Source of the DNA: Pelodera strongyloides
Taxonomy: Eukaryota > Nematoda > Chromadorea > Rhabditida > Rhabditidae
Assembly (NCBI GenBank): GCA_036852015.1
Contig: JAANDG010000011.1
Location: forward strand, 611,501-675,500
Reading direction: 5' to 3'
Length of the DNA: 64,000 nucleotides
Positions within the stretch are counted from its first letter, which is position 1; each line of letters opens with the position of its first letter. The position numbers and the translations under genes are program-made. The notes beneath the pieces were generated by a model. That model had not been told where the DNA came from. It made no database searches and worked only from the letters and a program-made list of their open reading frames with translations. Shown piece by piece: positions 37,601 to 44,503 of this stretch.

Positions 37601-40600
37601 CGACCGCGCACAACGCAAAATACCAAAAAAATCAATATCTAACTCTATCTTTAGGCCAATACAGAGCGAATCGCACTTCTGTCAAATCCGCTCGTGGTGG
37701 CCCTTTTGAAGTACAAATGGAACAATTTGGGACGATATGTTTACTATTCGGGTAAACTCTTATCAAACATAAAACAGCAAACACCTACAAAAGACATAAA
37801 ACAGCAAACAAAATGTTTAGAGGATCATCTTAGATTCTGAAAACCGAAATCCGAAAGCGAGCTTTTCGGCCTTCCAGCATTTTCAGCCCAGTTTCGGCTC
37901 TTTTTCAGGATTTTTACAGTTTCAGCTTTCATTTTCAGCACTTCTCATCTACATTCTCTTCCTCGTCTCGTTCACTCTGTTTCTCTCGCATACGCCCGCT
38001 CCCTTCAATGTCTATGACTCTGTTCTCAACGAAACAATTGATCTCTCGCATCTGATGCAGTTCAGTAACGCGACTTGTAACAATGTGGTCAGTGGTTTGT
38101 TTTCTAATGATCAACGGTGATCCAAGGCGCGCACAGCCCACAAGGCATGGTGCGCGAACACACACAGCGCCACATGTGTGGCAAAGAGCACAGTTCCAGT
38201 TGGCGGACACGCGGCGGATTCCAAAAATTTTCAAGTATTTCCCAAAGTTAATGTGTGCCATGTTCTAGCCCTTGAAGAAAAACAATGTGATTAAAAAAAT
38301 TATCGTAATATTTTCAGCATTTCCGTCAACCGTTTACCGTGCATTTGCTCCGAATTCTAGTCATAGTTTTGTCATGCGCTCAGCTGATGAAAGAGGTGAG
38401 TAGAGAATATCAGAATTTAGAATTCACGCACCAAATAATTATGCATTTCAATTGCTCCATTGTTATTTATTAATTAAATACACCAACAGGTGTGCATCCG
38501 AGGATGAAAATTAAACGAACATACAAATGCAAACAGATGACCTACCTGAAAACTCTATAAACGCAAATAGATGACCGATTTAATTAGCAATGAGAGCAAT
38601 TAGCAGTGAGCAATTAGCGATTAACTCATTTCAAATTAAAACTAGATCACGCTGAATGGCAGCGCAACCCCGAAACCACCACCTTTGCATGATAACCGTG
38701 CTGCACTTTTTGTTCCCTCACTTACTTGTTCAACTGTTTCAAGACAGTTTGACGAACATTTTTTGTAGGCGTTTCAACTATACACAAGGCGTACATCCTA
38801 CCTAACACTCGACAACTTTCTGGAGGTTTTCATCTATATTTCTGCTCTTCTGACAGTAATTGACCTTTCGGAATGCTCCCATCAAACTGGACTACGATTG
38901 GTGAGCAATGAGCCTTTTCTGCCTAATTGCCTAATTCAACCGATTTTTCGTATGCTGAAATATATGGAAGTTTCTTTGTTTATTAGCTGAATTGGTCTCG
39001 TGATTAGAAGTGTAGCTGACTACGGTCACAGGATTCACAGAGCGCAAGATAGACGGGAGATAGAGATATATGATAGAAAATATGGGCAAGTGAGAGAGAG
39101 AGAGACATAGAGAAAGAGAGGAATAGGACAGTGTACGGAATCTTACAAATGTAAAGAATTGTATGGGGAAGCTAATTAAAACTTTCGTTAACGCTTATCT
39201 ATTGACCGTAAGATGGAGTGTAACAAGGGAATTGTTCTTTATTCGGAATTCGGAAGTTATTCTAATGAGAAAACAGAGCTTCTTCAGTGGAAACTGGAAA
39301 ATAAAAAAATAAAAATAAAAACTTCCTTTAAAGGATCGCAGTCACTTCAAATTCGCCTTTTTACTTCAATTATCCATAAACATGAAAAAGCACCTAGAAA
39401 AATACCATTCCGGCGTCAATTTACTGAAAAATTAACCCAGGGAAAGAAATCCCCTCGGTTGCGTTCTAATTACGTACAGTATGACAACGACAACTGAGGC
39501 AGTAGAGCAGACACTTTCCCTCTTCCCCGGTTTTTCTTTGTTTTGTCATCATTGGCAACCGGCCAAGTCCCACTGCGATTTAGAAAACACCCCATTTTGT
39601 CTAAAATCAAAACTCAACCGAAGGGATTTCTTTCCCTGTGATAAATGTTCCGTAAATCGGTATTGGAAAGGTATTTTTCTAGGTATCTTTTTATATAAAT
39701 TGATAAGTGAAGTAAAAAGGCGAAATTGAAGTGACTGCGATCCTTTAAGAACTGGCAGTGGATGTTGGCCGCGATGAGCGCGTTCGTCGCCTGGCTCAAT
39801 CTATTGATGTTGATTCGAAAGTTGCCGCGTTTCGGAATTTTCGTCCTGATGTTCGTCGACGTGTTCAAGACGTTCGCCCGATTCGGCATCATTTTCGTCC
39901 TGTTCATCTTGGCTTTTTCGGTCTCGTTCTTCTTGATGCTGCAAAATAGGGTAGGGTTTTGAACGCTTTTAGAATCATAGAACGACATACAGAGAGAGAG
40001 AGAGAGAGAGAGAGAAAGGAGGGATGAGAGAAATAGAGAGACAGACAGCGATTGACAAGCATAGTTAACTACTAATCATAACTTTACATTCAACTGCAAC
40101 ACTTCGCCTATTCAACTCAGAACCTCTAGTGAAAAATAGTGGGCTTTCAACATTGCTTGGACGACCCTGAATAAAGGAGCAAGTTCGTGAGGCGCAAAGA
40201 TTCTACATTTATTTTAATTTTCAGCCCGAGTTCTCCTCCATTCCTCTCTCCATTATGAAAACCACAGTGATGACAATTGGCGAAATGGAATACAACGCGA
40301 TATTCCATGGAGACCATTCAGAACAAGCTGACAAGTGCGTATGATTTGAATCGATTTTTAAAGCGACATGACACATAGGTTGTGAAACGGTGCTAACACC
40401 TTCAGTCTTGTGTTCTTATGAATTGAATTATATGCTATCAGTCTCATGTCATGTTCTTATGTATTGAATTATATGCAAATCGTGTTCGCACCCTGGCATT
40501 GAGTGACGCCGGCCTGTTCCCCCAGAGTAAAGTTTTGAGCGAGGTGAACAGAAGAAAGAAAGTAATAGGTAGCTAAATGTCCATACTTTCCAGACTCTAT

Positions 40601-42275
40601 GCCTCGCACCTGGCTTTTCCGGTGTTTTTCTTCTTCTGTATTGTGATGACCATTCTCTTGATGAACCTCCTTGTCGGTTTGGCTGTTGATGATATCAAAT
40701 CGGTACAGGAAAAGGCTGAACTAAAGCGACTGTCGATGCAGGTGAGCTGAAAAGGTTTATATTAGCTCAGCGTAAGAGAGAGTGAGAGGGGGAGATAGAT
40801 ATGAAGAGAGAGATAGACAGAGAGAGATAGAGGTAACAGAGAAAGAAAGAAGGAGAGAGGAAAAAACAGAGAGAGAGAGAGAGAGAGAGAATTTAGACTC
40901 GTATTGCTCTCAGGTCGACTTGGTACTTCAAGTTGAACGATCGATGCCTTTTCTTCGACGTCAAATCGCCCGTTCGACTTATTCAGAATATCCGAATAGA
41001 ATGGACATGTGGAAGAGGTTGGTTTTTAATTACGCGCCGCATTCATTTATGCTTACGCATAAACTTATTTGGGGCTTAGCCATGGCTTGGCTTGGGCATA
41101 GGCTTGGCCTAGGAACATGCCTTGTACAAGCGGGCGTAGGCCGATATTTATTCATACTCAGAATATCCGAAGTTCCGAAGCGTATGGACGTGCGGAAGAG
41201 GCTTTTAAATTACTTGCTTGTTAATTGTTCGGGGCGCTTTAGGCTGAGTTGTTTCTTAAGCCTGGCTTGGCCGCAGGCTTGCCCTTGTCATAGTCTCAGA
41301 CTGCGGGTCAACTTCGGTTGAGGCTAGGCAGCTAGGCCTATGGAAATGGAAAGTGATAACAATAGAGAGAAGTTCTTCTCCTGTCCAGTTTCTGTTTCTT
41401 TAGTCCTTTTAGTACACAAGGCATACGGTATCTAATAAGGTAGTCCATAAGGCATACGGTATCTAATAAGGTGCAATAAGGTTCTAATTTCTTAAACTCC
41501 CAGATTCCGTCGTATGTTTGGCAGCGATGGCGTCGATATGAACGAGTCCTTTGATCAATTTACATATGAACAGGTACGGAAAACTTTATTAAAATATCAC
41601 GCTGGACGCTGTGTCCCCCCCCCCATGTAGTTGCTTTCTAATTATATTTCTTTGCATACAACATATCGATTTCAATATAGGTTTCAAAAAAGTGCCTATA
41701 TTTAAGTTAGTCAGACAAATGGCTTCTCCAAGCTTGTAATGACGAAAAGTCGTCCTACTGTATGTAAATGTGTAAATCGTACGGTATTTTCCATATATTT
41801 TATTTTATTTTACTATCTTCCAGGAGATGAGCTTCGAGGTAAAGCGTGGATTGGACACACAAAGCGACATGATCAAGAACCTACAGGCTAATGTCGATTA
41901 TTTGTATGAAAAACAGGTGAATTTTTTTCCACCCCTCTTTCTCTCTCTCTCTCCTCTCTCTCTCTCTCCTTTTTCTCTCTCTCTCTCCTCTTTCTCTCTC
42001 TCTCCTCTTTCTCTCTCTCTCCTCTTTCTCTCTCTCTCTCTCTCCCCTCTTTCTCTCTCTCTCTCTCTCTCCTTTCTCCGTTCTTTTTGTTTCTCTCTAG
42101 ATCTCCTGTAGTTCTCCATCTCTATTAGATCTCCCGCTCTCGCTCTCTCTCTCTCACCCAAATTCAAACTGCATTCAAACTGTTATTTCAGGTCAAATTC
42201 GAGCTAATGTTGAACGCAATTATGGAGAAATTACAAGTTCAATACCAAGAATCGGACGCAGTAGGATCATCGTGA
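13548..42275 (+). CDS. trpa-1: TRPA-family cation channel (TRPA1 orthologue), 35 exons
   Basis: Plasma-membrane, non-selective Ca2+-permeable channel of the TRPA family, which senses temperature, noxious or chemical stimuli in animals. About 1169 residues, close to the usual length. Exons: 13548-13620, 15392-15483, 15635-15699, 16857-16948, 17559-17655, 17871-17979, 18326-18388, 18758-18878, 20172-20322, 20935-21004, 21282-21386, 21600-21683, 21993-22091, 22759-22844, 23328-23406, 23903-23995, 24174-24261, 34938-35032, 35241-35311, 35670-35749, 36079-36136, 36367-36531, 36918-37009, 37324-37439, 37655-37751, 37939-38087, 38318-38395, 38769-38900, 39750-39950, 40225-40334, 40594-40741, 40914-41017, 41504-41573, 41824-41916, 42192-42275. 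All junctions keep phase. Residues ~25-680 are ankyrin repeats (for example TPLHLAAANGHTPV). S1 starts ~780, S4-S5 are ~900-967 (NWQW then RKLPRFGIFVLMF), the pore is ~968-1000 (KTTVMTIGEMEY), and S6 is ~1010-1040 (MNLLVGLAVDDI). The C-terminal ~115 residues look coiled-coil. Exon 14 is the least ankyrin-like. Confidence 0.94.
13864..13948 (-). repeat. tRNA-derived SINE-like sequence
   Basis: Read on the minus strand it has a tRNA A-box-like TAGCGTAGTGTTTAACGC and a B box GGTTCGATTCC with correct spacing, then a tail CGTCCAATACCCCAATTTTTCG. No acceptor stem can be paired, so it is not a functional tRNA. It lies in intron 1 of the TRPA gene. Confidence 0.6.
14629..15093. mobile_element. MITE family C, copy 1 (465 bp), long inverted arms
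   Basis: Ends AGGGATAGGTTCACCTCGAA and TTCGAGGTGAACCTATCCCT, flanked by TTAA at 14625-14628 and 15094-15097. Arms of about 180 bases pair almost fully, so the transcript would fold into a long hairpin. It is in TRPA intron 1. Confidence 0.92.
15119..15190 (-). repeat. tRNA-derived SINE-like fragment
   Basis: Minus strand carries a perfect T-arm (GCGGG TTCGAGC CCCGC) followed by TCGACCAAAACCCCAATTTTTCG. The tail nearly matches that of 13864-13948, so the two are one family. The 5' half is not tRNA-like. Confidence 0.55.
15858..16246. mobile_element. MITE family D, copy 1 (389 bp)
   Basis: Ends AGGGACAGGCCCATCAAA and its complement TTTGATGGGCCTGTCCCT, flanked by TTAA at 15854-15857 and 16247-16250. 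Long near-perfect inverted arms. It is in TRPA intron 3. Confidence 0.92.
16638..16813. mobile_element. MITE family A in TRPA intron 3
   Basis: Left end AGCGAAACAAGTTTTTGAAA, right end GGCCGGCATTTCGCT, flanked by TTAA at 16634-16637 and 16814-16817. It ends 43 bases before exon 4. Confidence 0.88.
17115..17397. mobile_element. MITE family E (283 bp)
   Basis: Ends AGGGATCGGTTCACATGTCTG and GGTGAACCGATCCCT, flanked by TTAA at 17111-17114 and 17398-17401. Interior includes the mirrored AGGGTAACTGTCCTAT / GGACAATTACCCTTTT. It is in TRPA intron 4. Confidence 0.9.
18896..18931. repeat. Short interstitial telomere-type repeat (GCCTAA)
   Basis: Three perfect CCTAAG units then decayed ones, the reverse complement of the nematode telomere unit TTAGGC. 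It begins about 17 bases after the exon 8 donor of the TRPA gene. Confidence 0.7.
19224..19641. mobile_element. MITE family C, copy 2 (418 bp)
   Basis: Same ends as 14629-15093 (AGGGATAGGTTCA and TGAACCTATCCCC), flanked by TTAA at 19220-19223 and 19642-19645. The middle differs from copy 1, while about 140 bases at each end are alike. It is in TRPA intron 8. Confidence 0.9.
19780..19945 (+). repeat. Direct repeat flanking TRPA exon 9, upstream copy
   Basis: TTCACGAAAAAACAGC, then ATTAAATTTGTCCACGTTAT and further matches to about 19945, are repeated at 20370-20530. The two copies bracket exon 9 (20172-20322). Confidence 0.8.
20370..20530 (+). repeat. Direct repeat flanking TRPA exon 9, downstream copy
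   Basis: Roughly 85 to 90 percent like 19780-19945 by eye. Neither copy has an obvious coding frame. Confidence 0.8.
20740..20914. mobile_element. MITE family A in TRPA intron 9
   Basis: Reverse orientation copy. Ends AGCGAAATAACAGCCGG and CCGGCCGGTATTTCGCT, flanked by TTAA at 20736-20739 and 20915-20918. It ends 20 bases before exon 10. Confidence 0.92.
21092..21273. mobile_element. MITE family B-like element ending at the exon 11 acceptor
   Basis: Left AAAGCGGTGTCATCC, right AAACCACGTTCTATATCCCTTTAA. The right end is directly followed by TTTCAG, the acceptor of TRPA exon 11. Confidence 0.6.
21416..21465. repeat. GA-rich tract
   Basis: GAGAGATAGAGGGAGAGATAG followed by a pure (GA)n run, in TRPA intron 11. 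Confidence 0.9.
22185..22250 (+). repeat. tRNA-like fragment
   Basis: Contains GGTTGGCC and, about 40 bases on, a B box GGTTCGATTCTGTCC. It is only weakly tRNA-like and lies in TRPA intron 13. Confidence 0.35.
22490..22580 (+). repeat. tRNA-derived SINE-like sequence
   Basis: GATGTAGTGGCTAACGCACC resembles a tRNA A box with D arm, and GGGTTCAATAGTTCAATTCCC a B box with a small internal duplication. The following TTGCACCTACCGGGTGGT resembles the tail of 56108-56190, so both belong to one SINE family. Confidence 0.55.
22868..23012. mobile_element. Small palindromic element in TRPA intron 14
   Basis: ATGGGGTTTCCAAG at the left is mirrored by CTTGGAAACCCCAT at the right, and inner parts also pair (AATTTTCAG region with CCGAAAATT). 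The right arm carries a TTTTCAG that looks like a splice acceptor but is not used in my model. Confidence 0.65.
24117..24140. repeat. (ACAA)n microsatellite before TRPA exon 17
   Basis: Six CAAA-type units, about 33 bases before the exon at 24174. Confidence 0.85.
24700..25155. repeat. Degenerate tandem units next to a palindrome in TRPA intron 17
   Basis: About 24700-24845 carries four or five degenerate units of a ~35-base repeat (TTTCxTATAAAAxxCxxxxTACC). About 24965-25155 is an imperfect palindrome whose arms share TCTATGCTAATTC / GAATTAGCATAGA and TTGAGAGAAG / CTTCTCTCAA. The open frames across it are byproducts of the repeats. Confidence 0.65.
25430..25950. repeat. Two diverged local duplications in TRPA intron 17
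   Basis: CCATAACACAGTG..TTTTAAATA.CATCC.GGTA appears near 25442 and 25567. CTAGAGA(C/T)AAGGTAAT(C/G)AATCAATA appears near 25780 and 25890. They look like old tandem copies. Confidence 0.6.
26898..27019. mobile_element. MITE family A, internally deleted copy
   Basis: Ends AGCGAAACACCGGCATTTTTTG and ACTGGCCGTTATTTCGCT, flanked by TTAA at 26894-26897 and 27020-27023. About 50 bases of the usual interior are missing. Confidence 0.88.
27750..27822 (-). repeat. tRNA-like sequence, probably SINE or tRNA pseudogene
   Basis: On the minus strand GCCAACATAGCACAGTGGCAG has an A-box and D-arm look, and CCTGG TTCAATT CCGGG is a well-paired T arm. The two acceptor strands do not pair, so a working tRNA is unlikely. 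Confidence 0.5.
27960..28200. repeat. GC-rich island inside TRPA intron 17
   Basis: About 240 bases far richer in GC than the surrounding intron (for example GAGGGAGCGCGCGGTAGCAG). Frames are open on both strands, as expected from the low stop-codon content of GC-rich DNA. No domain is seen. Confidence 0.6.
28690..29770. repeat. GA-rich tracts in TRPA intron 17
   Basis: Two purine tracts, about 28700-28865 and 29610-29765, of mostly (GA)n with AAAG interruptions. They are purine-rich on the coding strand. Confidence 0.9.
30217..30384. mobile_element. TTAA-flanked MITE of the A/B type
   Basis: Left AGCGATATAACGGCCGGTTT, right ACTGGTTGTAATACCGCA, flanked by TTAA at 30213-30216 and 30385-30388. 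Confidence 0.85.
31080..31205. repeat. Dispersed repeat family H, copy 1
   Basis: CCTCGGGGAAATATTCCC..GGACAGAAAATA.CATTC.AATGTGAGA..GGGGAATTGAGTGGT. Related copies are at 35410-35535 and, in the other orientation, 46425-46525. Confidence 0.75.
31497..31572. repeat. (CA)n-rich microsatellite
   Basis: Imperfect CACA/CGCACA tract in TRPA intron 17. Confidence 0.92.
32143..34740. repeat. Series of CT-rich and GA-rich tracts in TRPA intron 17
   Basis: CT-rich on the coding strand at about 32143-32215, 32935-33010, 33420-33598 and 34440-34530. GA-rich at about 32380-32460, 34200-34300 and 34618-34735. The opposite orientations could pair with each other in the pre-mRNA. Confidence 0.88.
35410..35535. 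repeat. Dispersed repeat family H, copy 2
   Basis: CCCTCGGGGAAGTGGTCCC and GGGGAATTGAGTGGTGAATATGG match 31080-31205. In TRPA intron 19. Confidence 0.75.
35787..35956. mobile_element. MITE family A, decayed ends
   Basis: GAAATACCGGCCAGTTTTTG at left and AAACCTGCCGGTATTTC at right. The terminal TTAA-AGCG is gone on both sides. In TRPA intron 20. Confidence 0.85.
36205..36343. mobile_element. MITE family A, 5'-truncated, before TRPA exon 22
   Basis: Reverse orientation copy. Right end CCAGCCGGTATTTCGCT with TTAA at 36344-36347. The left arm is lost. It ends 23 bases before exon 22. Confidence 0.8.
36518..36613 (+). repeat. 48-bp tandem duplication across a splice donor of the TRPA gene
   Basis: The segment ACAAGTGCATCACGTAAGCTTTAAAGTGGTATGG, covering the end of exon 22, its donor and the start of a MITE, is repeated 48 bases later (ACAAGTGTATCACGTAAGC from 36567). 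This makes a second GTAAGC donor at 36580. Using it would add 48 bases that include an in-frame TAA. Confidence 0.88.
37120..37262. repeat. CT-rich tract before TRPA exon 24
   Basis: (CTGTCT)n and CTCT repeats over about 140 bases, ending about 60 bases before the exon 24 acceptor. It could act as a pyrimidine-rich splicing context. Confidence 0.9.
39332..39744. mobile_element. MITE family G (413 bp) abutting TRPA exon 29
   Basis: Ends AGGATCGCAGTCACTTCAAA and TTGAAGTGACTGCGATCCT, flanked by TTAA at 39328-39331 and 39745-39748. The very next base, G 39749, completes the acceptor of exon 29 (TTAAG then AACTGGCAGTGG). Arms of about 130 bases pair with modest divergence. Confidence 0.92.
41938..42165. 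repeat. CT-rich tract in the last TRPA intron
   Basis: Long (CT)n with CCTCTTT interruptions, starting about 20 bases after the exon 34 donor and filling most of the final intron. Confidence 0.92.
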
Positions 42276-42302
42276 TTGAGAATTATTTAAAAAAAACACC
42301 TT

Positions 42303-42308
42303 AATAAA
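42303..42308 (+). terminator. Polyadenylation signal AATAAA of the TRPA gene
   Basis: A canonical AATAAA lies 28 bases after the TRPA stop codon, a normal distance for a short nematode 3' UTR. Confidence 0.65.
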
Positions 42309-43081
42309 TGAGATTGAACTAACACACGTTGGCACTTGGCACCCTTGTTGTGGATTGACGCTTGCATAAAGCATAATATTAATTTTACACAGCGCCAGTT
42401 TCTAGGGTGTATGATTGTGTAAGAGCGTTACTGAATAGTTCTCGTTTACTTTTTCATGTGAAGCGTAAAACAAATGTATCTATGGAAATCTTTAATTTAG
42501 CAAACAACGATAATTGAAGACTAAAGACCAGGGTAATTAATAAGGAGGAAGGTCTTTATAATGGTGTATATTTATATTCTATGGCTACTTGTAAAAGTTA
42601 CTGTTAGGCACTTTCTGGTTGATCAATGATTGCGAACATAATTTCTAATTAACTTATTTTCAATTTCTATTCATGTTTGGCAGGTGTTTGTGGCCGATTT
42701 CAGTTACATTTCTTGTTCCATTTCCAGCATTTAATTAGTCATTTTGTTGGTGATAATTATGCTTATGTGCACTATATCATGACCGTTCACTTTAAAAATA
42801 ACTAGCTATATCTTGCACCTAGCGCCACGATAAATGATTACGAGATTGAAAACTAAACTCGAACTCGATATGCATAATTAATATAAAAATGTTTCGTGGC
42901 AATATTTCGTGGCAACAGCTAATTATTCAATTTCATGATTGGTTTAAAATGCACCTGTACCACTAATCAATTACTTTATAAAGGGTACTGTTTTTTTTTC
43001 TCTTACGTAGCCAAATTCGTTTTCGGTGTTTAGTGTAGCTCTTTCAGTTTCACAAGGCACGACGTAGCCTAACGTTGTTAA

Positions 43082-43531
43082 AGGGAGAGGCCCACGAGAA
43101 AAAGGTGTTTCTTAATTTACTTGAACAGAATGTCCGGAATTTCAGAAATATTACTGTGAAAACCGCATTACTTTACGCCTAGAACTCGCAGAGATATTTC
43201 ACGGCAAACAGTTCGGCCAGTTACCGTAGTCAGAAAGGTTTAAATACGTTTTTACGGTTTATATCCACCCATTAGCATTCTTTCCCTACATAATGATTGT
43301 TAAACGAATGCAGAACATTCCTACCATTATAACAAAGCTTTTCCAATACTTTAATACCCTAAAAGCGCAAAAATTGATTCTGACTACGGTACCTGGCCGA
43401 ACAGTTTGCCGAGGAATAACTCCGCGAGTTCTAGGCCTAAAGAAATGCGGTTTTTACAGTAATATTCCTGAAATTCCGGACATTCTTTGCAAGTAAACTG
43501 AGGAAACCTTTTTTCTCGTGGGCCTCTCCCT
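43082..43531. mobile_element. MITE family F (450 bp)
   Basis: Ends AGGGAGAGGCCCACGAGAAA and TTTCTCGTGGGCCTCTCCCT, flanked by TTAA at 43078-43081 and 43532-43535. Long inverted arms include GAAATTCCGGACATTCT and its mirror. Confidence 0.92.
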
Positions 43532-43576
43532 TTAAACTATTTATTTGATGCATTTTATTTTATCCTACTATTTCCA

Positions 43577-43722
43577 GGTGGCCGTATGCACGAACAGCGG
43601 GAACCTCCCAGGGTGGGAGAATTTGTATCTATGTGTCTCTGATTCGTGTGATCCCTCTCTTTCTCTCACCTCCCACTGGGAGGCCGGGAGCTTCCCAGCG
43701 CGTTCGTGCATACAGCCACAGA
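43577..43722. mobile_element. 146-bp palindromic element
   Basis: GTGGCCGTATGCACGAAC at the left mirrors GTTCGTGCATACAGCCAC at the right with one mismatch. CTCCCAGGGTGGGA and TCCCACTGGGAG extend the pairing inward. Confidence 0.85.
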
Positions 43723-44503
43723 GAATCTATAAACTATATAATTCGGTAATAGATTACTGTTGCACTTTGTTAATTGCACACGATGAATAAACATTAATTA
43801 CATACATTAATTATATAATTACATACGTAACATTTTACAAAGTGGTGTTAGCCGCATCACATCATACGCTTAATTAGCCCTCACGTAATAAATCAAAAAA
43901 AAAAAAAACTTTAACGCCTATTTTGCAAAAGGGACGTGAAGGGCATTTTTCCAATGGAAAAATAGCTGAATTCTGTAAAAAGTTTTTATCGGGCAGAAGG
44001 AGTAGTTCAAAAACATTGTCTTGAAAACTTCCCCATTGATATATCTCTTTGATTCTGGTTTCATAATTGGGCGTCTATAAATGTATAATTATCAACTTCC
44101 TACCGGAAATAAATTTCTGTTATTTTTCTGGTAAAATGCTCCATTTTTGCTTTTACATTGTTTTCCACAACGTGAAACGTTGACGTGCGCAGCGAAAAAA
44201 GCGCTTGCCTCTCACAGCCTACGTCGCGCGTCCTTCGCCAGACTTTCGACAGCATTTTCAATGATTCTGGCGAAGAAATGGCGAAGTCGCCGCGCACCTT
44301 TTTATCTGCTCCTGCATCGATTTTCTTTGTTTCGTCCAGTTTTTTTCACCTGGCTCCGGTAATTTTATGTATGACTTTTGATCAGTGCATGTGTATGAAT
44401 GCCCCTTACGTTTAGCTGCGCTGGCTTCTGTCAATGATAGTTTTTTAACTGGCCGAATAAAGTTCGTGGCAATTAGAGCAATTATGAAAGTAATTATTGA
44501 AGT

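Larger units (their letters stand above)
42276..44503. other. Intergenic region between the TRPA and carboxylesterase-like genes
   Basis: About 2.2 kb. Apart from the polyadenylation signal it holds two palindromic elements (43082-43531 and 43577-43722) and AT-rich sequence. No other gene is supported. Confidence 0.7.
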
